Notes: a model not told the origin generated them from the letters alone. Counted from the first letter of the stretch, positions 39,796 through 48,745 are shown. The stretch is DNA of 64,000 nt from JBFLVU01 sp037444825 (GCA_037444825.1 JBBILR010000010.1:1-64000), one strand, 5' to 3'. Translations and numbers: made by a program.

Positions 39796-42540
39796 TCAGC
39801 GCGCGAAGGAGGCGCTGTTGGAGACCCCCCCGTCGGGGTTCACCACCGTGATCAGGACCGGAACCCCCTTGGGCAGCATGGCCTTGAGGAGGGCCCCGCC
39901 CTTCACCTGCAGCAGGGTGCTCCCCTTGTACTCCGTGAGCGGGGCGTTGACGCCGTTGATCTTCACCACGCAACCGGGGGCGAAGCCGCTGCCGTACACC
40001 TTGAGGCGGAAGGGGCCCGAAAGGGCCTGGACCCGGCCGTCCAGGCGGGGGTTGTTCAGGGAAACGGTCACCGACGCGGAAGTGGCCGTCCGGCCCAGGG
40101 CGTCCACCACCTGGGCGTAGACGGTGAAGGAGCCGCTGAGGCCGGCGCTGTTCCACACCACGGGGTAGGTGGGCCCCGAGGAGGACCAGCCGAAGAGAAG
40201 GCCGTTCACGTAGTACTCCACCCGGACCACCGCCGCGTCGTCCAGGACCGTCGCCGACAGCGGAACCGTAGCGCCGTAGCTGCCCCCGTCCACGGGGGAG
40301 GTGAGAACGATGGAGGGAACCTGGGCCACCGTGATGGTGAGGTGGTCGTCCACGGCGGTGTAGACGGTGCCGCAGGCGTCGGTGGCGGTCACCGTCAGGG
40401 TGACCGGGTAGCTCCCGGCGTCGGTGTAGAGGTGCTGGGGGGCGGCGTCGGTGGAGGAGGTCCCGTCACCGAAGTCCCACTGGTAGGTGAAGGGCGGGGA
40501 GGCGCCCCCCACGCTGGCGCTGAAGTTCACCGCCAGCGGGGGAAGGCCCAGCGTGGCGCTGGCGCCCGCCGCCACCGTGAGGTTCAGCGGGGCCACCACC
40601 TGCACCGGCAGGGTGGCGGTCCCCGAGTGGCCCAGGGAGTCCGTGGCGGTGAGGGTCACGGTGTAGTTCCCGGCGGAGAGGTAGTTGTGGCAAGGGGTGG
40701 GATTGGAGCTGGTCCCTCCGTCCCCGAAGTTCCAGGCGTAGGTGTACGGCGGGAGGCCCCCCGTGGCCCCGGCCTGGAAGCAGAGGTTCACCGGGGCGGT
40801 GGCGCAGGAGGAGGCGGCGGTGATGGCGGGCGTCACCGGCCCGTAGGCGTTGATGGGAAGCTCCGCCGCGGCCTCGTTCCCGCACGAATCGGTGACCGTG
40901 AGCACGCAGGTGTAGGTCCCCACGGCGATCCACGTGTGCTGGTCGTGGTCCGCCGCGCTGTGCGGCTCCCCGTCCCCGAAGTCCCAGTCGTAGGTGTACG
41001 GTGGCAGGCCCCCCGTCACCACGCTCCGCACGTTCACCGTCAGCGGAGCCGGGCCCACGGTCGCCGGTTCCCCGATGGCCTGCACCGCCAGCACCGGCAC
41101 CACGTGCACCGGAACCGAAGCCGTCCCCGTGCGCCCCGCCGAATCGGTCACCGTCACCACCGCCGTGTAGTCTCCCACCGCCAGATAGCTGTGGCTGGGA
41201 TTGGCGATGGTGTCCCCCGGCGTCCCATCCCCGAAGTTCCAGCTGTAGGTGTAGGGGGGCAGACCGCCCACCGCCGACGCGTCGAAGATCACGTTCAGCG
41301 GGGCGTACCCGCAGGGGCGGTTCACCGTGGCCGTCACTTGGATGGGGTACACCCCCACCACGATGGGGGCGGCGGAGGCCACCGCCGCGGGGACGCAGCT
41401 GTCGGTGACGGTGAGCAGGGCCTCGTAGGTCCCCGGGGCGTCGTAGGTGTGGAGGGCGTTGCCGGTGACGGCGCTGGTGCCGTCTCCGAAGTCCCACAGG
41501 TAGTTGTAGGGGCCCGTCCCGCCGGCCACCGACGCCGTGAAGTAGACGGTGAGGGGGGCGAAGCCCTCGGTGCGGCTCGCGGAGGCGGTGACGGAGAGCG
41601 GCGGGGTGATGATCACCGTGAGGTGGGTGTCGTTGTAGGTGTGGCCCAGCGAATCCATGACCGTCATGGTCACGGGGTAGGTCCCGGCGGCGGCGTAGGT
41701 GTGGCAGGGCGCCACGCCCACCACGGCGGGCGACCCGTCCCCGAAGTTCCAGCTGAAGGTGTAGGGGGGTGAGCCTCCCTGGGCGGTGCCGGTGAAGCAG
41801 ACCTCCGTGTTGGGAGGCCCGCAGGTCCGCGTGGCCGCGGCGTTGCCCGTGACGTTGAGCTGGGTGACGGTGATCACGAGGTGGCTGTCGGTCACCACCG
41901 TCTCGGGGTCGCAGGAGTCGGTGACCGTGAGCGTCACGTAGTAGGTGCCGGGGTTGGCGAAGGCGTGCTGGGTGGCCCAGTCGAAGCAGTGGTCCGAGCC
42001 GTCGCCGAAGTCCCATTCGTAGAAGTACGGGGGGATTCCCCCCGAGACGTTGCCGCACCCGTCGTTGAACTGGACGAGGAGCGGCGCCGGTCCGCTGGTG
42101 ACGTCGGCGCAGGCGTTGACCTGAAGTTCCTGCGTGGAGATGAGGATGGCCCCCACCGCCGTGTCCCCGTTGCCGTCCTGGATGGAGACGCCGACGATGT
42201 ACTGGGTGTTCGGCGCCATGAAGGCGTGGCAGGGCCTCGGGTCCTGGAAGTTGGGGGTGGGGAAGGTGCCGTCCCCGAAGTCCCACGTGTAGATCCACGG
42301 GAGGGCTTCGGGGTCCAGGTCCGGCGCCGTGGCGGAGAAGCAGACGTTCAGCGGGGCCGCCCCGCAGGTCTGGTTGGCCTGGATCTCCGCCACGAAGGGC
42401 TGGGCCGCCGCCGGCACCGAGGCCAACCCGGCGAAGAGGAGGACGGCCGCCACCGCCGCCCCGGCACCGTTCCGGAAGCACCCCACCCATGGGCCGGCGC
42501 CGGAGCGCCGAGAGACTGACCGCCGCTGGGTCCCGTTCAT
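39796..42540 (-). CDS. Secreted protein with eight PKD repeats, Ig-like and IPT-like domains
   Basis: A 914-residue exported protein. The start at 42540 follows GAAGGAGGCGGGC. A signal peptide (AAVAAVLLFAGLASVPAAAQ) precedes eight PKD domains, each marked by a W-D/N-F-G-D-G motif (WDFGDGTF, WDFGDGSD, WNFGDGSP, WDFGDGTS, WNFGDGTP, WDFGDGEP, WNFGDGGT, WDFGDGTS). An Ig-like domain (SIVLTSPVDGGSYGATVPLS) and a C-terminal IPT/TIG-like domain (RLKVYGSGFAPGCVVKINGV, VVNPDGGVSNSASF) follow. No catalytic domain, sorting signal or membrane anchor is visible. It is probably a cell-surface or secreted adhesive or scaffold protein. Confidence 0.92.
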   Translation of the reverse strand: MNGTQRRSVSRRSGAGPWVGCFRNGAGAAVAAVLLFAGLASVPAAAQPFVAEIQANQTCGAAPLNVCFSATAPDLDPEALPWIYTWDFGDGTFPTPNFQDPRPCHAFMAPNTQYIVGVSIQDGNGDTAVGAILISTQELQVNACADVTSGPAPLLVQFNDGCGNVSGGIPPYFYEWDFGDGSDHCFDWATQHAFANPGTYYVTLTVTDSCDPETVVTDSHLVITVTQLNVTGNAAATRTCGPPNTEVCFTGTAQGGSPPYTFSWNFGDGSPAVVGVAPCHTYAAAGTYPVTMTVMDSLGHTYNDTHLTVIITPPLSVTASASRTEGFAPLTVYFTASVAGGTGPYNYLWDFGDGTSAVTGNALHTYDAPGTYEALLTVTDSCVPAAVASAAPIVVGVYPIQVTATVNRPCGYAPLNVIFDASAVGGLPPYTYSWNFGDGTPGDTIANPSHSYLAVGDYTAVVTVTDSAGRTGTASVPVHVVPVLAVQAIGEPATVGPAPLTVNVRSVVTGGLPPYTYDWDFGDGEPHSAADHDQHTWIAVGTYTCVLTVTDSCGNEAAAELPINAYGPVTPAITAASSCATAPVNLCFQAGATGGLPPYTYAWNFGDGGTSSNPTPCHNYLSAGNYTVTLTATDSLGHSGTATLPVQVVAPLNLTVAAGASATLGLPPLAVNFSASVGGASPPFTYQWDFGDGTSSTDAAPQHLYTDAGSYPVTLTVTATDACGTVYTAVDDHLTITVAQVPSIVLTSPVDGGSYGATVPLSATVLDDAAVVRVEYYVNGLLFGWSSSGPTYPVVWNSAGLSGSFTVYAQVVDALGRTATSASVTVSLNNPRLDGRVQALSGPFRLKVYGSGFAPGCVVKINGVNAPLTEYKGSTLLQVKGGALLKAMLPKGVPVLITVVNPDGGVSNSASFAR

Positions 42541-42584
42541 GCCCGCCTCCTTCACTTCCCCGCGCGGTGCGCGCAAGAACCATC

Positions 42585-42619
42585 CGAGCGGGATTTTTCC
42601 AGAAAAATACGCCCGCTCG
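42585..42619. repeat. Interrupted inverted repeat in the 5' leader of the PKD gene
   Basis: CGAGCGGG-ATTTTT-CCAG-AAAAAT-ACG-CCCGCTCG. The outer 8-base arms and inner 6-base arms are both perfectly complementary. It lies about 45-80 bases before the PKD-gene ATG within the predicted transcript leader, so it may be an RNA hairpin, or a DNA site for a regulator. Confidence 0.6.
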
Positions 42620-42645
42620 AATCCAATCCCTAAACTACAATAGGC

Positions 42646-42674
42646 AAATTACAACCGCCGGGGGCCGGAGTCAA
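42646..42674 (-). promoter_or_regulatory. Promoter of the PKD-repeat gene
   Basis: On the minus strand TTGACT (42674-42669) and TAATTT (42651-42646) are 17 bases apart. The transcript would start near 42639, giving a leader of about 100 bases that includes the hairpin at 42585-42619. Confidence 0.65.
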
Positions 42675-42724
42675 GGGGCCCCGAGGGGAGGAGTGGAGAG
42701 CCTCGGCTGAATGTTAAGATGATG

Positions 42725-42761
42725 AAACATGTTTGCAACCATGAGCCCCCCATGAGACAAT
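42725..42761 (+). promoter_or_regulatory. Promoter and palindrome before the lipoate ligase / pyruvate dehydrogenase operon
   Basis: TTGCAA (42733-42738) and GACAAT (42756-42761) are 17 bases apart, 44 bases before the ATG at 42805. The 10-base palindrome AAACATGTTT (42725-42734) touches the -35 box and is a possible operator. No matching regulator gene is adjacent. Confidence 0.5.
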
Positions 42762-42804
42762 CGCTCGGAGGGCCGCCGGCCCCGAGGGCCCGGGGGGACC
42801 GCCC

Positions 42805-43563
42805 ATGTCCGACCTGACCCTCTGGACCGCCGCAGGGGAGGACCCCTTCACCGCCCTGAACCGGGAGGAGCGGCTCCTCGAAGAGGCCGCCTCGGGGCCC
42901 CTTCTGTACCTGTACCGCTTCGGGCGCCCCACCGTGGTCCTGGGGTACGCCCAGGACGAGAAGGAGGCGGACCTCGGAGCCTGCCGCCGAATGGGCCTTC
43001 CGGTCCTGAGGCGCCTCACCGGCGGCACGGGGGTCCTCCACGAGGAGAGCCTCTCCCTCTCTCTGGGCCTTCCGGCGGGGCACCCTCTCGCCGCCTCGGT
43101 CCACGGCCTGTACGGGGCCTTCGTCTCCGTGGTGGAGGGGGTCCTTTCCTCCCTGGGGGTACCCGTCCGGAGGTGGGGACCCGCCGACGGAAGCCCCCGC
43201 CGCCGCTCCCCCCTCTGCTTTGAGGACCACCTGGGGGAAACGCTTCTCTTGGACGGCCGGAAGGTCCTGGGGTGCGCCCAGACGCGCCGCCTGCGGGCCG
43301 TCCTGGTCCACGGCGTCCTTCCCCTCTCCCTGGACGCGGAGGCCGCCGCCGCCGTCTTTCGGATCGACCCCCAGCGGGTGCGGGCGGCCATGGCCCCCCT
43401 CCCCCTCCCCGCCGGGGTCTCTCCACGGCTCCTCGGGGAAAGGCTGGCCGGGGCCTTCGGCGCCTTCCTGGGAGCCGGCCTCCGCCCCCTCCCGCCGCCG
43501 CCCCTCCCCCTCGCCCTCCGGGAGAGGCGCCGGGACCGCCGTTGGGTGATCTGGGAAGGCTGA
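42805..43563 (+). CDS. lplA: Lipoate-protein ligase A family protein
   Basis: A 252-residue member of the LplA/LipB/BirA fold. The lipoate-binding loop is RRLTGGTGVLHEES (usual form RRxTGGGAVxH). The catalytic-lysine segment is DGRKVLGCAQTRR, corresponding to GRKIxGxAQ. It lacks the usual C-terminal accessory domain, so it could be an LplA-like or octanoyl-transferase (LipM) type. It is the first gene of the operon encoding the lipoyl-dependent pyruvate dehydrogenase complex, so its product would be the E2 lipoyl domain (Lys43). Confidence 0.85.
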   Translation: MSDLTLWTAAGEDPFTALNREERLLEEAASGPLLYLYRFGRPTVVLGYAQDEKEADLGACRRMGLPVLRRLTGGTGVLHEESLSLSLGLPAGHPLAASVHGLYGAFVSVVEGVLSSLGVPVRRWGPADGSPRRRSPLCFEDHLGETLLLDGRKVLGCAQTRRLRAVLVHGVLPLSLDAEAAAAVFRIDPQRVRAAMAPLPLPAGVSPRLLGERLAGAFGAFLGAGLRPLPPPPLPLALRERRRDRRWVIWEG

Positions 43564-43644
43564 ACCCTTCCGGCAGGAAAATTGCTTCCCCGGGAAGGAC
43601 CCGAAACGTCCCGCCCGGGTCCCCTTTGGCCAGAGGAGAGGAAG

Positions 43645-44721
43645 ATGCCCCGAACGAGGATCTACGAAGCCGCCACGGAGCGCCTGGAAATCCTGGACCC
43701 CGAAGGGAGGGCCGACGAGCGCCTCCTTCCGGCCCAGCTCTCGGAAGCGGATTGGGTGGCCCTCTACCGCAACATGGTCCTCATCCGCCACTTCGACGAA
43801 AAGGCCCTCAACCTCCAGCGCCAGGGGCGCATGGGGACGTGGGGCTCCCTCCGGGGCCAGGAGGCGGCCCAGGCGGGGCTGGCCATGGCCCTGGAGGCCG
43901 AGGACTGGGTCGTCCCCTCCTTCCGGGAGCACGGCCTGCTCCTCCTCCGGGGGGTGCCCGGCCACCTGGTCTACGCCTTCTGGAAGGGCGACGAGCGCGG
44001 GGGGGCCCTCCCCGAGGAGGCCCGGTGCCTGCCCCCCTCCATCCCCGTGGGGAGCCAGCTCCTCCACGCCGTGGGGGCGGGGCTCGCCCTCCGGTTGCGC
44101 GGGGAGCGGGGGGTGGCCGTGGGACTGGCGGGGGACGGGGCCAGCTCCGAGGGGGATTTTCACGAGGCGCTGAACTTCGCCGGCGTTTTCCGCCCCCGGA
44201 CAGTCTTCTACATCCAGAACAACCAGTGGGCCATCTCCGTCCCCTTCTCCCGGCAGACCGCCGCCCGTTCCATCGCCCAGAAGGCCCACGCCTACGGCAT
44301 CCCCGGCCTCCAGGCGGACGGCAACGACGTCTTCGCCTGCTACGCGGCCGCCCGGGAGGCGCTGGACCGGGCCCGGGCGGGGGAGGGGGCCACCCTGGTG
44401 GAGGCCCTCACCTACCGCATGGGGAACCACACCACCGCCGACGACGCCCAGAAGTACCGGCCCGCCGAGGAGCTCGCCCATTGGGCGGCCCGGGACCCCA
44501 TTCTGCGGATGCGCCGTTTTCTCGAAGCCCGAGGCCTCTGGGACGAGGAGCGGGAGACGGCGTGGGCGGAAGAGGTTCGGGGGCGCGTGGAAGGGGAGGT
44601 GGAGGCCCTGGAGGCCATGGAACCCCAGGACCCCGCCTCCATCTTCGACTTCATGTACGGCAACCTCCCCTGGAACCTGGCCGAGCAGAAGGCCGCCCTG
44701 ATGAAGGAGTTGGGACGATGA
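43645..44721 (+). CDS. pdhA: Pyruvate dehydrogenase E1 component, alpha subunit
   Basis: A 358-residue thiamine-diphosphate enzyme subunit. The start at 43645 follows AGAGGAGAGGAAG. The ThDP motif is seen as GLAGDGASSEGDFHEALNFA then NNQWAISVP, and RMGNHTTADD is the region next to the phosphorylation loop in eukaryotic enzymes. It decarboxylates pyruvate (or a branched-chain 2-oxoacid) together with E1beta. The stop overlaps the E1beta ATG. The branched-chain versus pyruvate choice cannot be made firmly from sequence. Confidence 0.94.
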   Translation: MPRTRIYEAATERLEILDPEGRADERLLPAQLSEADWVALYRNMVLIRHFDEKALNLQRQGRMGTWGSLRGQEAAQAGLAMALEAEDWVVPSFREHGLLLLRGVPGHLVYAFWKGDERGGALPEEARCLPPSIPVGSQLLHAVGAGLALRLRGERGVAVGLAGDGASSEGDFHEALNFAGVFRPRTVFYIQNNQWAISVPFSRQTAARSIAQKAHAYGIPGLQADGNDVFACYAAAREALDRARAGEGATLVEALTYRMGNHTTADDAQKYRPAEELAHWAARDPILRMRRFLEARGLWDEERETAWAEEVRGRVEGEVEALEAMEPQDPASIFDFMYGNLPWNLAEQKAALMKELGR

Positions 44722-45746
44722 CCGCCGCGCGCACCGCCGCTTCCCCCCTGCACCCCGTCAACGAGCCCGCCGAGCGCCTCACGCTGGCCCAGGCCCTCAA
44801 CCAGGCGCTCCGCCAGGAAATGGAAAGGGACGAGCGGGTGCTCCTTCTCGGCGAGGACGTGGGAAAGGACGGGGGGGTCTTCCGCGTCTCGGAGGGTCTC
44901 CTGGACGCCTTCGGCCCCGACCGGGTGATGGACACGCCCCTGGCCGAGAGCGGCATCGTGGGGATGTCGGTGGGGCTCGCCGCCCTGGGCTTCCGGCCGG
45001 TGGCCGAGATTCAGTTCATGGGCTTCCTCTACCCCGCCCTGAACCAGCTCTTCGCCCACGTGGCCAGGTACCGCAACCGTTCCCGGGGGCGCTTCCACCT
45101 TCCCCTGGTGGTGCGCATGCCCTACGGCGGGGGCATCCACCCGCCGGAACACCACAGCGAGTCCTACGAGGCCCTGCTGGTCCACACGCCGGGCCTCAAG
45201 GTGGTGGTCCCCTCCACCCCCCGGGACGCCAAAGGGCTCCTCACCGCCGCCATCCAGGACGAGGACCCGGTGGTCTTCCTGGAGCCCAAACGCATCTACC
45301 GGGCCTTCCGCGAGGAGGTTCCCTCCGCGCCCTTCACCGAGCCTTTGGGGAAGGCCCGGGTCCACCGGGAAGGGAAGGACGTCACCCTGGTGGCGTGGGG
45401 GTCCATGGTCCGGACGGCCCTGGAGGCCCACGAAGCGCTGGAGCGGCAGGGGGTCTCGGCGGAGGTGGTGGACTTGAGGACTTTGAACCCCTTGGACCTG
45501 GACACCCTCCTGGCCTCGGCGGAGAAGACCGGCCGGGTGGTGGTGGTCCACGAGGCGCCCCGGACGGCGGGCTTCGGCGCGGAGCTGGCCGCCCTGCTCC
45601 AGGAGCGGGCGCTCCTTCACCTGCTGGCCCCCGTGAAGCGGGTCACCGGCTTCGACACCGTCTTCCCCTACCCCCTCCTGGAGCACCACTACCTGCCTTC
45701 GCCGGAGCGGGTGGCGGCGGAGGCCCTCGAGACCCTATCCTACTGA
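44718..45746 (+). CDS. pdhB: Pyruvate dehydrogenase E1 component, beta subunit
   Basis: A 342-residue transketolase-type subunit. N-terminal LLLGEDVGKDGGVFRVSEGL and DTPLAESGIVGMSVGLAALG contain the conserved ThDP-activating glutamate. The C-terminal transketolase domain has VSAEVVDLRTLNPLDLDTLL and VVVVHEAPRTAGFGAELAAL. It forms the alpha2beta2 E1 with the preceding gene, to which it is joined by an ATGA overlap. Confidence 0.95.
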   Translation: MTAARTAASPLHPVNEPAERLTLAQALNQALRQEMERDERVLLLGEDVGKDGGVFRVSEGLLDAFGPDRVMDTPLAESGIVGMSVGLAALGFRPVAEIQFMGFLYPALNQLFAHVARYRNRSRGRFHLPLVVRMPYGGGIHPPEHHSESYEALLVHTPGLKVVVPSTPRDAKGLLTAAIQDEDPVVFLEPKRIYRAFREEVPSAPFTEPLGKARVHREGKDVTLVAWGSMVRTALEAHEALERQGVSAEVVDLRTLNPLDLDTLLASAEKTGRVVVVHEAPRTAGFGAELAALLQERALLHLLAPVKRVTGFDTVFPYPLLEHHYLPSPERVAAEALETLSY

Positions 45747-45756
45747 GGAGGGACCC

Positions 45757-46986
45757 ATGGCCTTCGAGTTTCGGTTTCCGGACGTGGGGGAAGGGATCCA
45801 CGAGGGGCGCATCGTGGAGTGGCTGGTGGCCGTCGGAGACCACGTCCGGGTGGACCAGCCCTTCGTGAAGGTGGAGACCGACAAGGCGGTGGTGGACCTT
45901 CCCGCCCCCAGGGCCGGAAAGGTCCTGGAACTGCGCTTTCGGAAGGGGGACGCCATCCGGGTGGGGGAGGTCCTCGCCGTCTTCGCCGCGGAGGGCGAGG
46001 AAGCCCCCGAAGCGTCCCCGCCTTCCCGCCCCCCGGCCCCGGCCCTGCCGGCCGCTCCGGCGCCGGCCGCTCCGGCGCCTCCCCCGCCCCCCCGGGGAAA
46101 GGTCCTGGCCACCCCCCACACCCGGGCCCTCGCCCGAAAGCTGGGGGTGGACCTCGCCGCGGTGGTCCCCACCGGAAGGGGGGGCAAGGTCACCGACGAG
46201 GACGTGCGGCGGGCCGCCGCCGCTCCGGCACCTCCCCCGCCCCCCCCGGCGCCGAAGGCCGGGGAACCGGGCGAGGACCCCTTCGGCCCCGTGGAGCGAA
46301 CACCCCTCACCCACCTCCGGAAGGTCATCGCCGAGGCCATGGTCCTCTCCAAGAGGACCTCCGCCCACGTCACCCACGTGGACGAGGCGGACGTCACCGA
46401 CCTCCACGCCCTGTACCTCCGCCTCAAGCCCCTGGCGGCGGGAGAGGGGGTCAAGCTCTCCCTCACGGCCTTCTTCGTCAAGGCCCTGGCGGTGATGCTG
46501 AAGGGACACCCTCTCCTCAACGCCTCCTTCGACGAGGGGCGGGGGGAGGTCGCCCTCAAAAAGTACGTCCACATGGGCCTGGCGGTGGACACGCCGGAGG
46601 GGCTCATCGTTCCGGTGATCCGCAACGCCGACCGGAAGGGCCTCCTAGACGTGGCCAGGGAGATCGAGGAGCTGGCCTCCAAGGCGAGAGAGCGCCGCCT
46701 CTCCCTGGAGGAGCTGAAGGGCGCGTCCTTCACGCTGACCAACATCGGCCCCATCGGAGGGCTCATCGCCACGCCCATCATCCACCAGCCCGAGGTGGCC
46801 ATCTGCGCCTTCTTCGCCGCCAAGGAACGCCCGGTGGTGCGCGAGGGCCAGGTGGTGGCGCGGCGGATGATGAACGTCGCCCTCACCTTCGACCACCGCC
46901 TCATCGACGGCGCCGAGGGGGCCAGGGCCGCGGCCGACCTGGTCCGTCTCCTCGAAAACCCCGAATTCCTTCTCTTGAAAGGGTGA
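45757..46986 (+). CDS. pdhC: Dihydrolipoamide acyltransferase (E2)
   Basis: A 409-residue E2 component. A single lipoyl domain (1-80) carries the lipoylated lysine Lys43 in VETDKAVVDLP. An Ala/Pro linker follows, then a peripheral-subunit-binding domain (about 117-150, TPHTRALARKLGVDLAAVVP) and a second Pro-rich linker. The catalytic domain (about 170-409) ends with the active-site motif FDHRLIDGAEGA. It transfers the acyl group to CoA and forms the core of the complex. It lies 10 bases downstream of E1beta. Confidence 0.95.
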   Translation: MAFEFRFPDVGEGIHEGRIVEWLVAVGDHVRVDQPFVKVETDKAVVDLPAPRAGKVLELRFRKGDAIRVGEVLAVFAAEGEEAPEASPPSRPPAPALPAAPAPAAPAPPPPPRGKVLATPHTRALARKLGVDLAAVVPTGRGGKVTDEDVRRAAAAPAPPPPPPAPKAGEPGEDPFGPVERTPLTHLRKVIAEAMVLSKRTSAHVTHVDEADVTDLHALYLRLKPLAAGEGVKLSLTAFFVKALAVMLKGHPLLNASFDEGRGEVALKKYVHMGLAVDTPEGLIVPVIRNADRKGLLDVAREIEELASKARERRLSLEELKGASFTLTNIGPIGGLIATPIIHQPEVAICAFFAAKERPVVREGQVVARRMMNVALTFDHRLIDGAEGARAAADLVRLLENPEFLLLKG

Positions 46987-46990
46987 AGCC

Positions 46991-48409
46991 ATGGTCGTGG
47001 GATCCTTGAACCGGAGCACGGAGGTGGCGGTGGTGGGCGGGGGCCCCGGAGGGTACCTGGCCGCCATCCGCCTGGCCCAGCTCAAGAAGGAGGTCCTCCT
47101 CATCGAGGAGGGGCCTTCCCTGGGAGGCATCTGCCTCAACGAAGGGTGCATTCCCAGCAAGGCCCTCATCCACGCCGCCGACTTCCTCGCGGAGGCCCGG
47201 CAGGCGGAGAAGATGGGCATCTCCCTGGAGACCCGGGGCGTGGACATGGGGCGGCTCGTCGCCTGGAAGGACGGCATCGTGAAGCGGCTCACGCAGGGGG
47301 TGCGATTCCTCGCCGAAAAGAACGGCGCCGAGGTCTTGAAGGGGAGGGCCCGGTTCACCTCCCCCCGGGGCCTGCAGGTGGAGACCGAGACGGGGGTGGA
47401 GGAGGTGACCTTCCAGCGGGCGGTCATCGCCACCGGTTCCAGCCCCTTTTCCCTGCCGGGCTTCGAAGTGGACGGCGAAGGGGTCATCGGGTCCCGGGAG
47501 GCCCTCTCTCTCCCGGCCGTCCCCTCCCGGCTGGTGGTCATCGGCGGGGGGTACATCGGCCTCGAGCTGGGGAGCGTCTTTCGCAAGCTGGGTGCCGAGG
47601 TGGCCCTGGTGGAGTTCTTCCCCGAGCTCCTCCTCCAGCACGACCCGGAGGTGCGGGAGGTTCTCACCCGCCGCCTTCAGGACCTGGGCGTGGAGCTCTA
47701 CCTGGGCCACAAGGCCCTCCGGCTGGAGCGCGGGACCCCCTCCCGGGTCGTCGTGGCCGGACCGGACGGCGTGGAGAAGACGCTGGAGGCCGACAAGGTG
47801 CTCGTTTCCGTAGGCCGGGTCCCCAACGTCCGGGACCTGGGCCTCGAAGAGGCCGGGGTGAAGACGGGCCCCAAGGGCTTCATCGAGGTCAACGCCCGGA
47901 TGGAGACCAGCGCCCCCCACATCCTCGCCGTGGGGGACGTGGTGGGGGGGCCGCTCCTGGCCCACAAGGCCTACCGGGAGGCCAAGGTGGCCGCCGAGGT
48001 CATCGCCGGCGAGCCGTCGGCCTTCGACAACGTCGTCGTTCCCGCCGTGATCTACACCGACCCGGAGATCGCTTGGGCGGGGCTTTCGGAGCAGGAGGCC
48101 GTCCAGAAGGGCCACCGGGTGATCACCGGCACCTTCCCCTTCAAGGCCTCGGGGCGGGCCATGACCCTCAACGCCACCGAGGGCTTCGTCAAGACCGTGG
48201 CGGACGCGGAGACCCGCCGAATCCTCGGCGTCCACATCGTCGGCCAGGACGCCAGCGAGATGATCTCGGAGGCGGCGCTGGCCATGGAGATGGGCGCCTT
48301 CCTCGACGACCTGAGCCAGACCATCCACCCGCACCCCACGTTGAGCGAGGGCCTCCTGGAATCGGTGGAGGCGGCCCTGGGCGCCGCGGTCCACGTGCTG
48401 AACAAGTGA
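46991..48409 (+). CDS. lpdA: Dihydrolipoamide dehydrogenase (E3)
   Basis: A 472-residue flavoprotein disulfide reductase. FAD loop VAVVGGGPGGYLAAIRLAQL; redox pair Cys48/Cys53 in GGICLNEGCIPSKAL; NAD loop VVIGGGYIGLELGSVF; C-terminal His-Glu in IHPHPTLSE. It reoxidises the lipoyl groups of E2 with NAD+. It starts 4 bases after the E2 stop and ends the operon. Confidence 0.96.
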   Translation: MVVGSLNRSTEVAVVGGGPGGYLAAIRLAQLKKEVLLIEEGPSLGGICLNEGCIPSKALIHAADFLAEARQAEKMGISLETRGVDMGRLVAWKDGIVKRLTQGVRFLAEKNGAEVLKGRARFTSPRGLQVETETGVEEVTFQRAVIATGSSPFSLPGFEVDGEGVIGSREALSLPAVPSRLVVIGGGYIGLELGSVFRKLGAEVALVEFFPELLLQHDPEVREVLTRRLQDLGVELYLGHKALRLERGTPSRVVVAGPDGVEKTLEADKVLVSVGRVPNVRDLGLEEAGVKTGPKGFIEVNARMETSAPHILAVGDVVGGPLLAHKAYREAKVAAEVIAGEPSAFDNVVVPAVIYTDPEIAWAGLSEQEAVQKGHRVITGTFPFKASGRAMTLNATEGFVKTVADAETRRILGVHIVGQDASEMISEAALAMEMGAFLDDLSQTIHPHPTLSEGLLESVEAALGAAVHVLNK

Positions 48410-48533
48410 AGGGCCTTCGGCCCCTGCAGGCGGACGGGGACCGGCCTCCTCTCGGGGGGGAACGACCGCCGGGAACTTCCGCCGTGCGCCGAGCGGTGAC
48501 CCTCGCGCTAGGCGCAGGGGGCGGGAATCCTCC

Positions 48534-48662
48534 GTGAGGAGTGGCGGCAAGGTGGTGCTCAAAGGCTCCACGCTCAAGGCCACCGTCCCCAAGGGTCAGG
48601 CGAAGGAGTTCCGCTTTCTCAACCCCGACGGGGGCGAGACCACCCTTTCCTGGGGCTGGTGA
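48534..48662 (+). pseudogene. Remnant of an IPT-like C-terminal domain
   Basis: The frame ending TGA at 48660-48662 reads KVVLKGSTLKATVPKGQAKE then FRFLNPDGG. This matches the last domain of the PKD protein at 39796 (KGGALLKAMLPKGV, then VVNPDGG). The stretch upstream to 48410 shows no continuing domain in any frame that I can recognise. A short GTG-started frame (48534) is the most that remains, so I call it a fragment of a larger secreted-protein gene. A terminator follows directly, as would be expected for the 3' end of such a gene. Confidence 0.45.
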
Positions 48663-48682
48663 CCCCTCGTCCGAGGGAAAGA

Positions 48683-48716
48683 GGGGCAGGGGGCCCACGC
48701 CCCCTGCCCCTTTTTT
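48683..48716 (+). terminator. Rho-independent terminator upstream of purF
   Basis: GGGGCAGGGGGC, loop CCAC, GCCCCCTGCCCC, then TTTTTT: a perfect 12-base stem with a T run. It would insulate purF from the pyruvate dehydrogenase operon and end the remnant gene. Confidence 0.95.
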
Positions 48717-48745
48717 CGCCCCCGCTCCCGGCCATCCCCGTCCCC

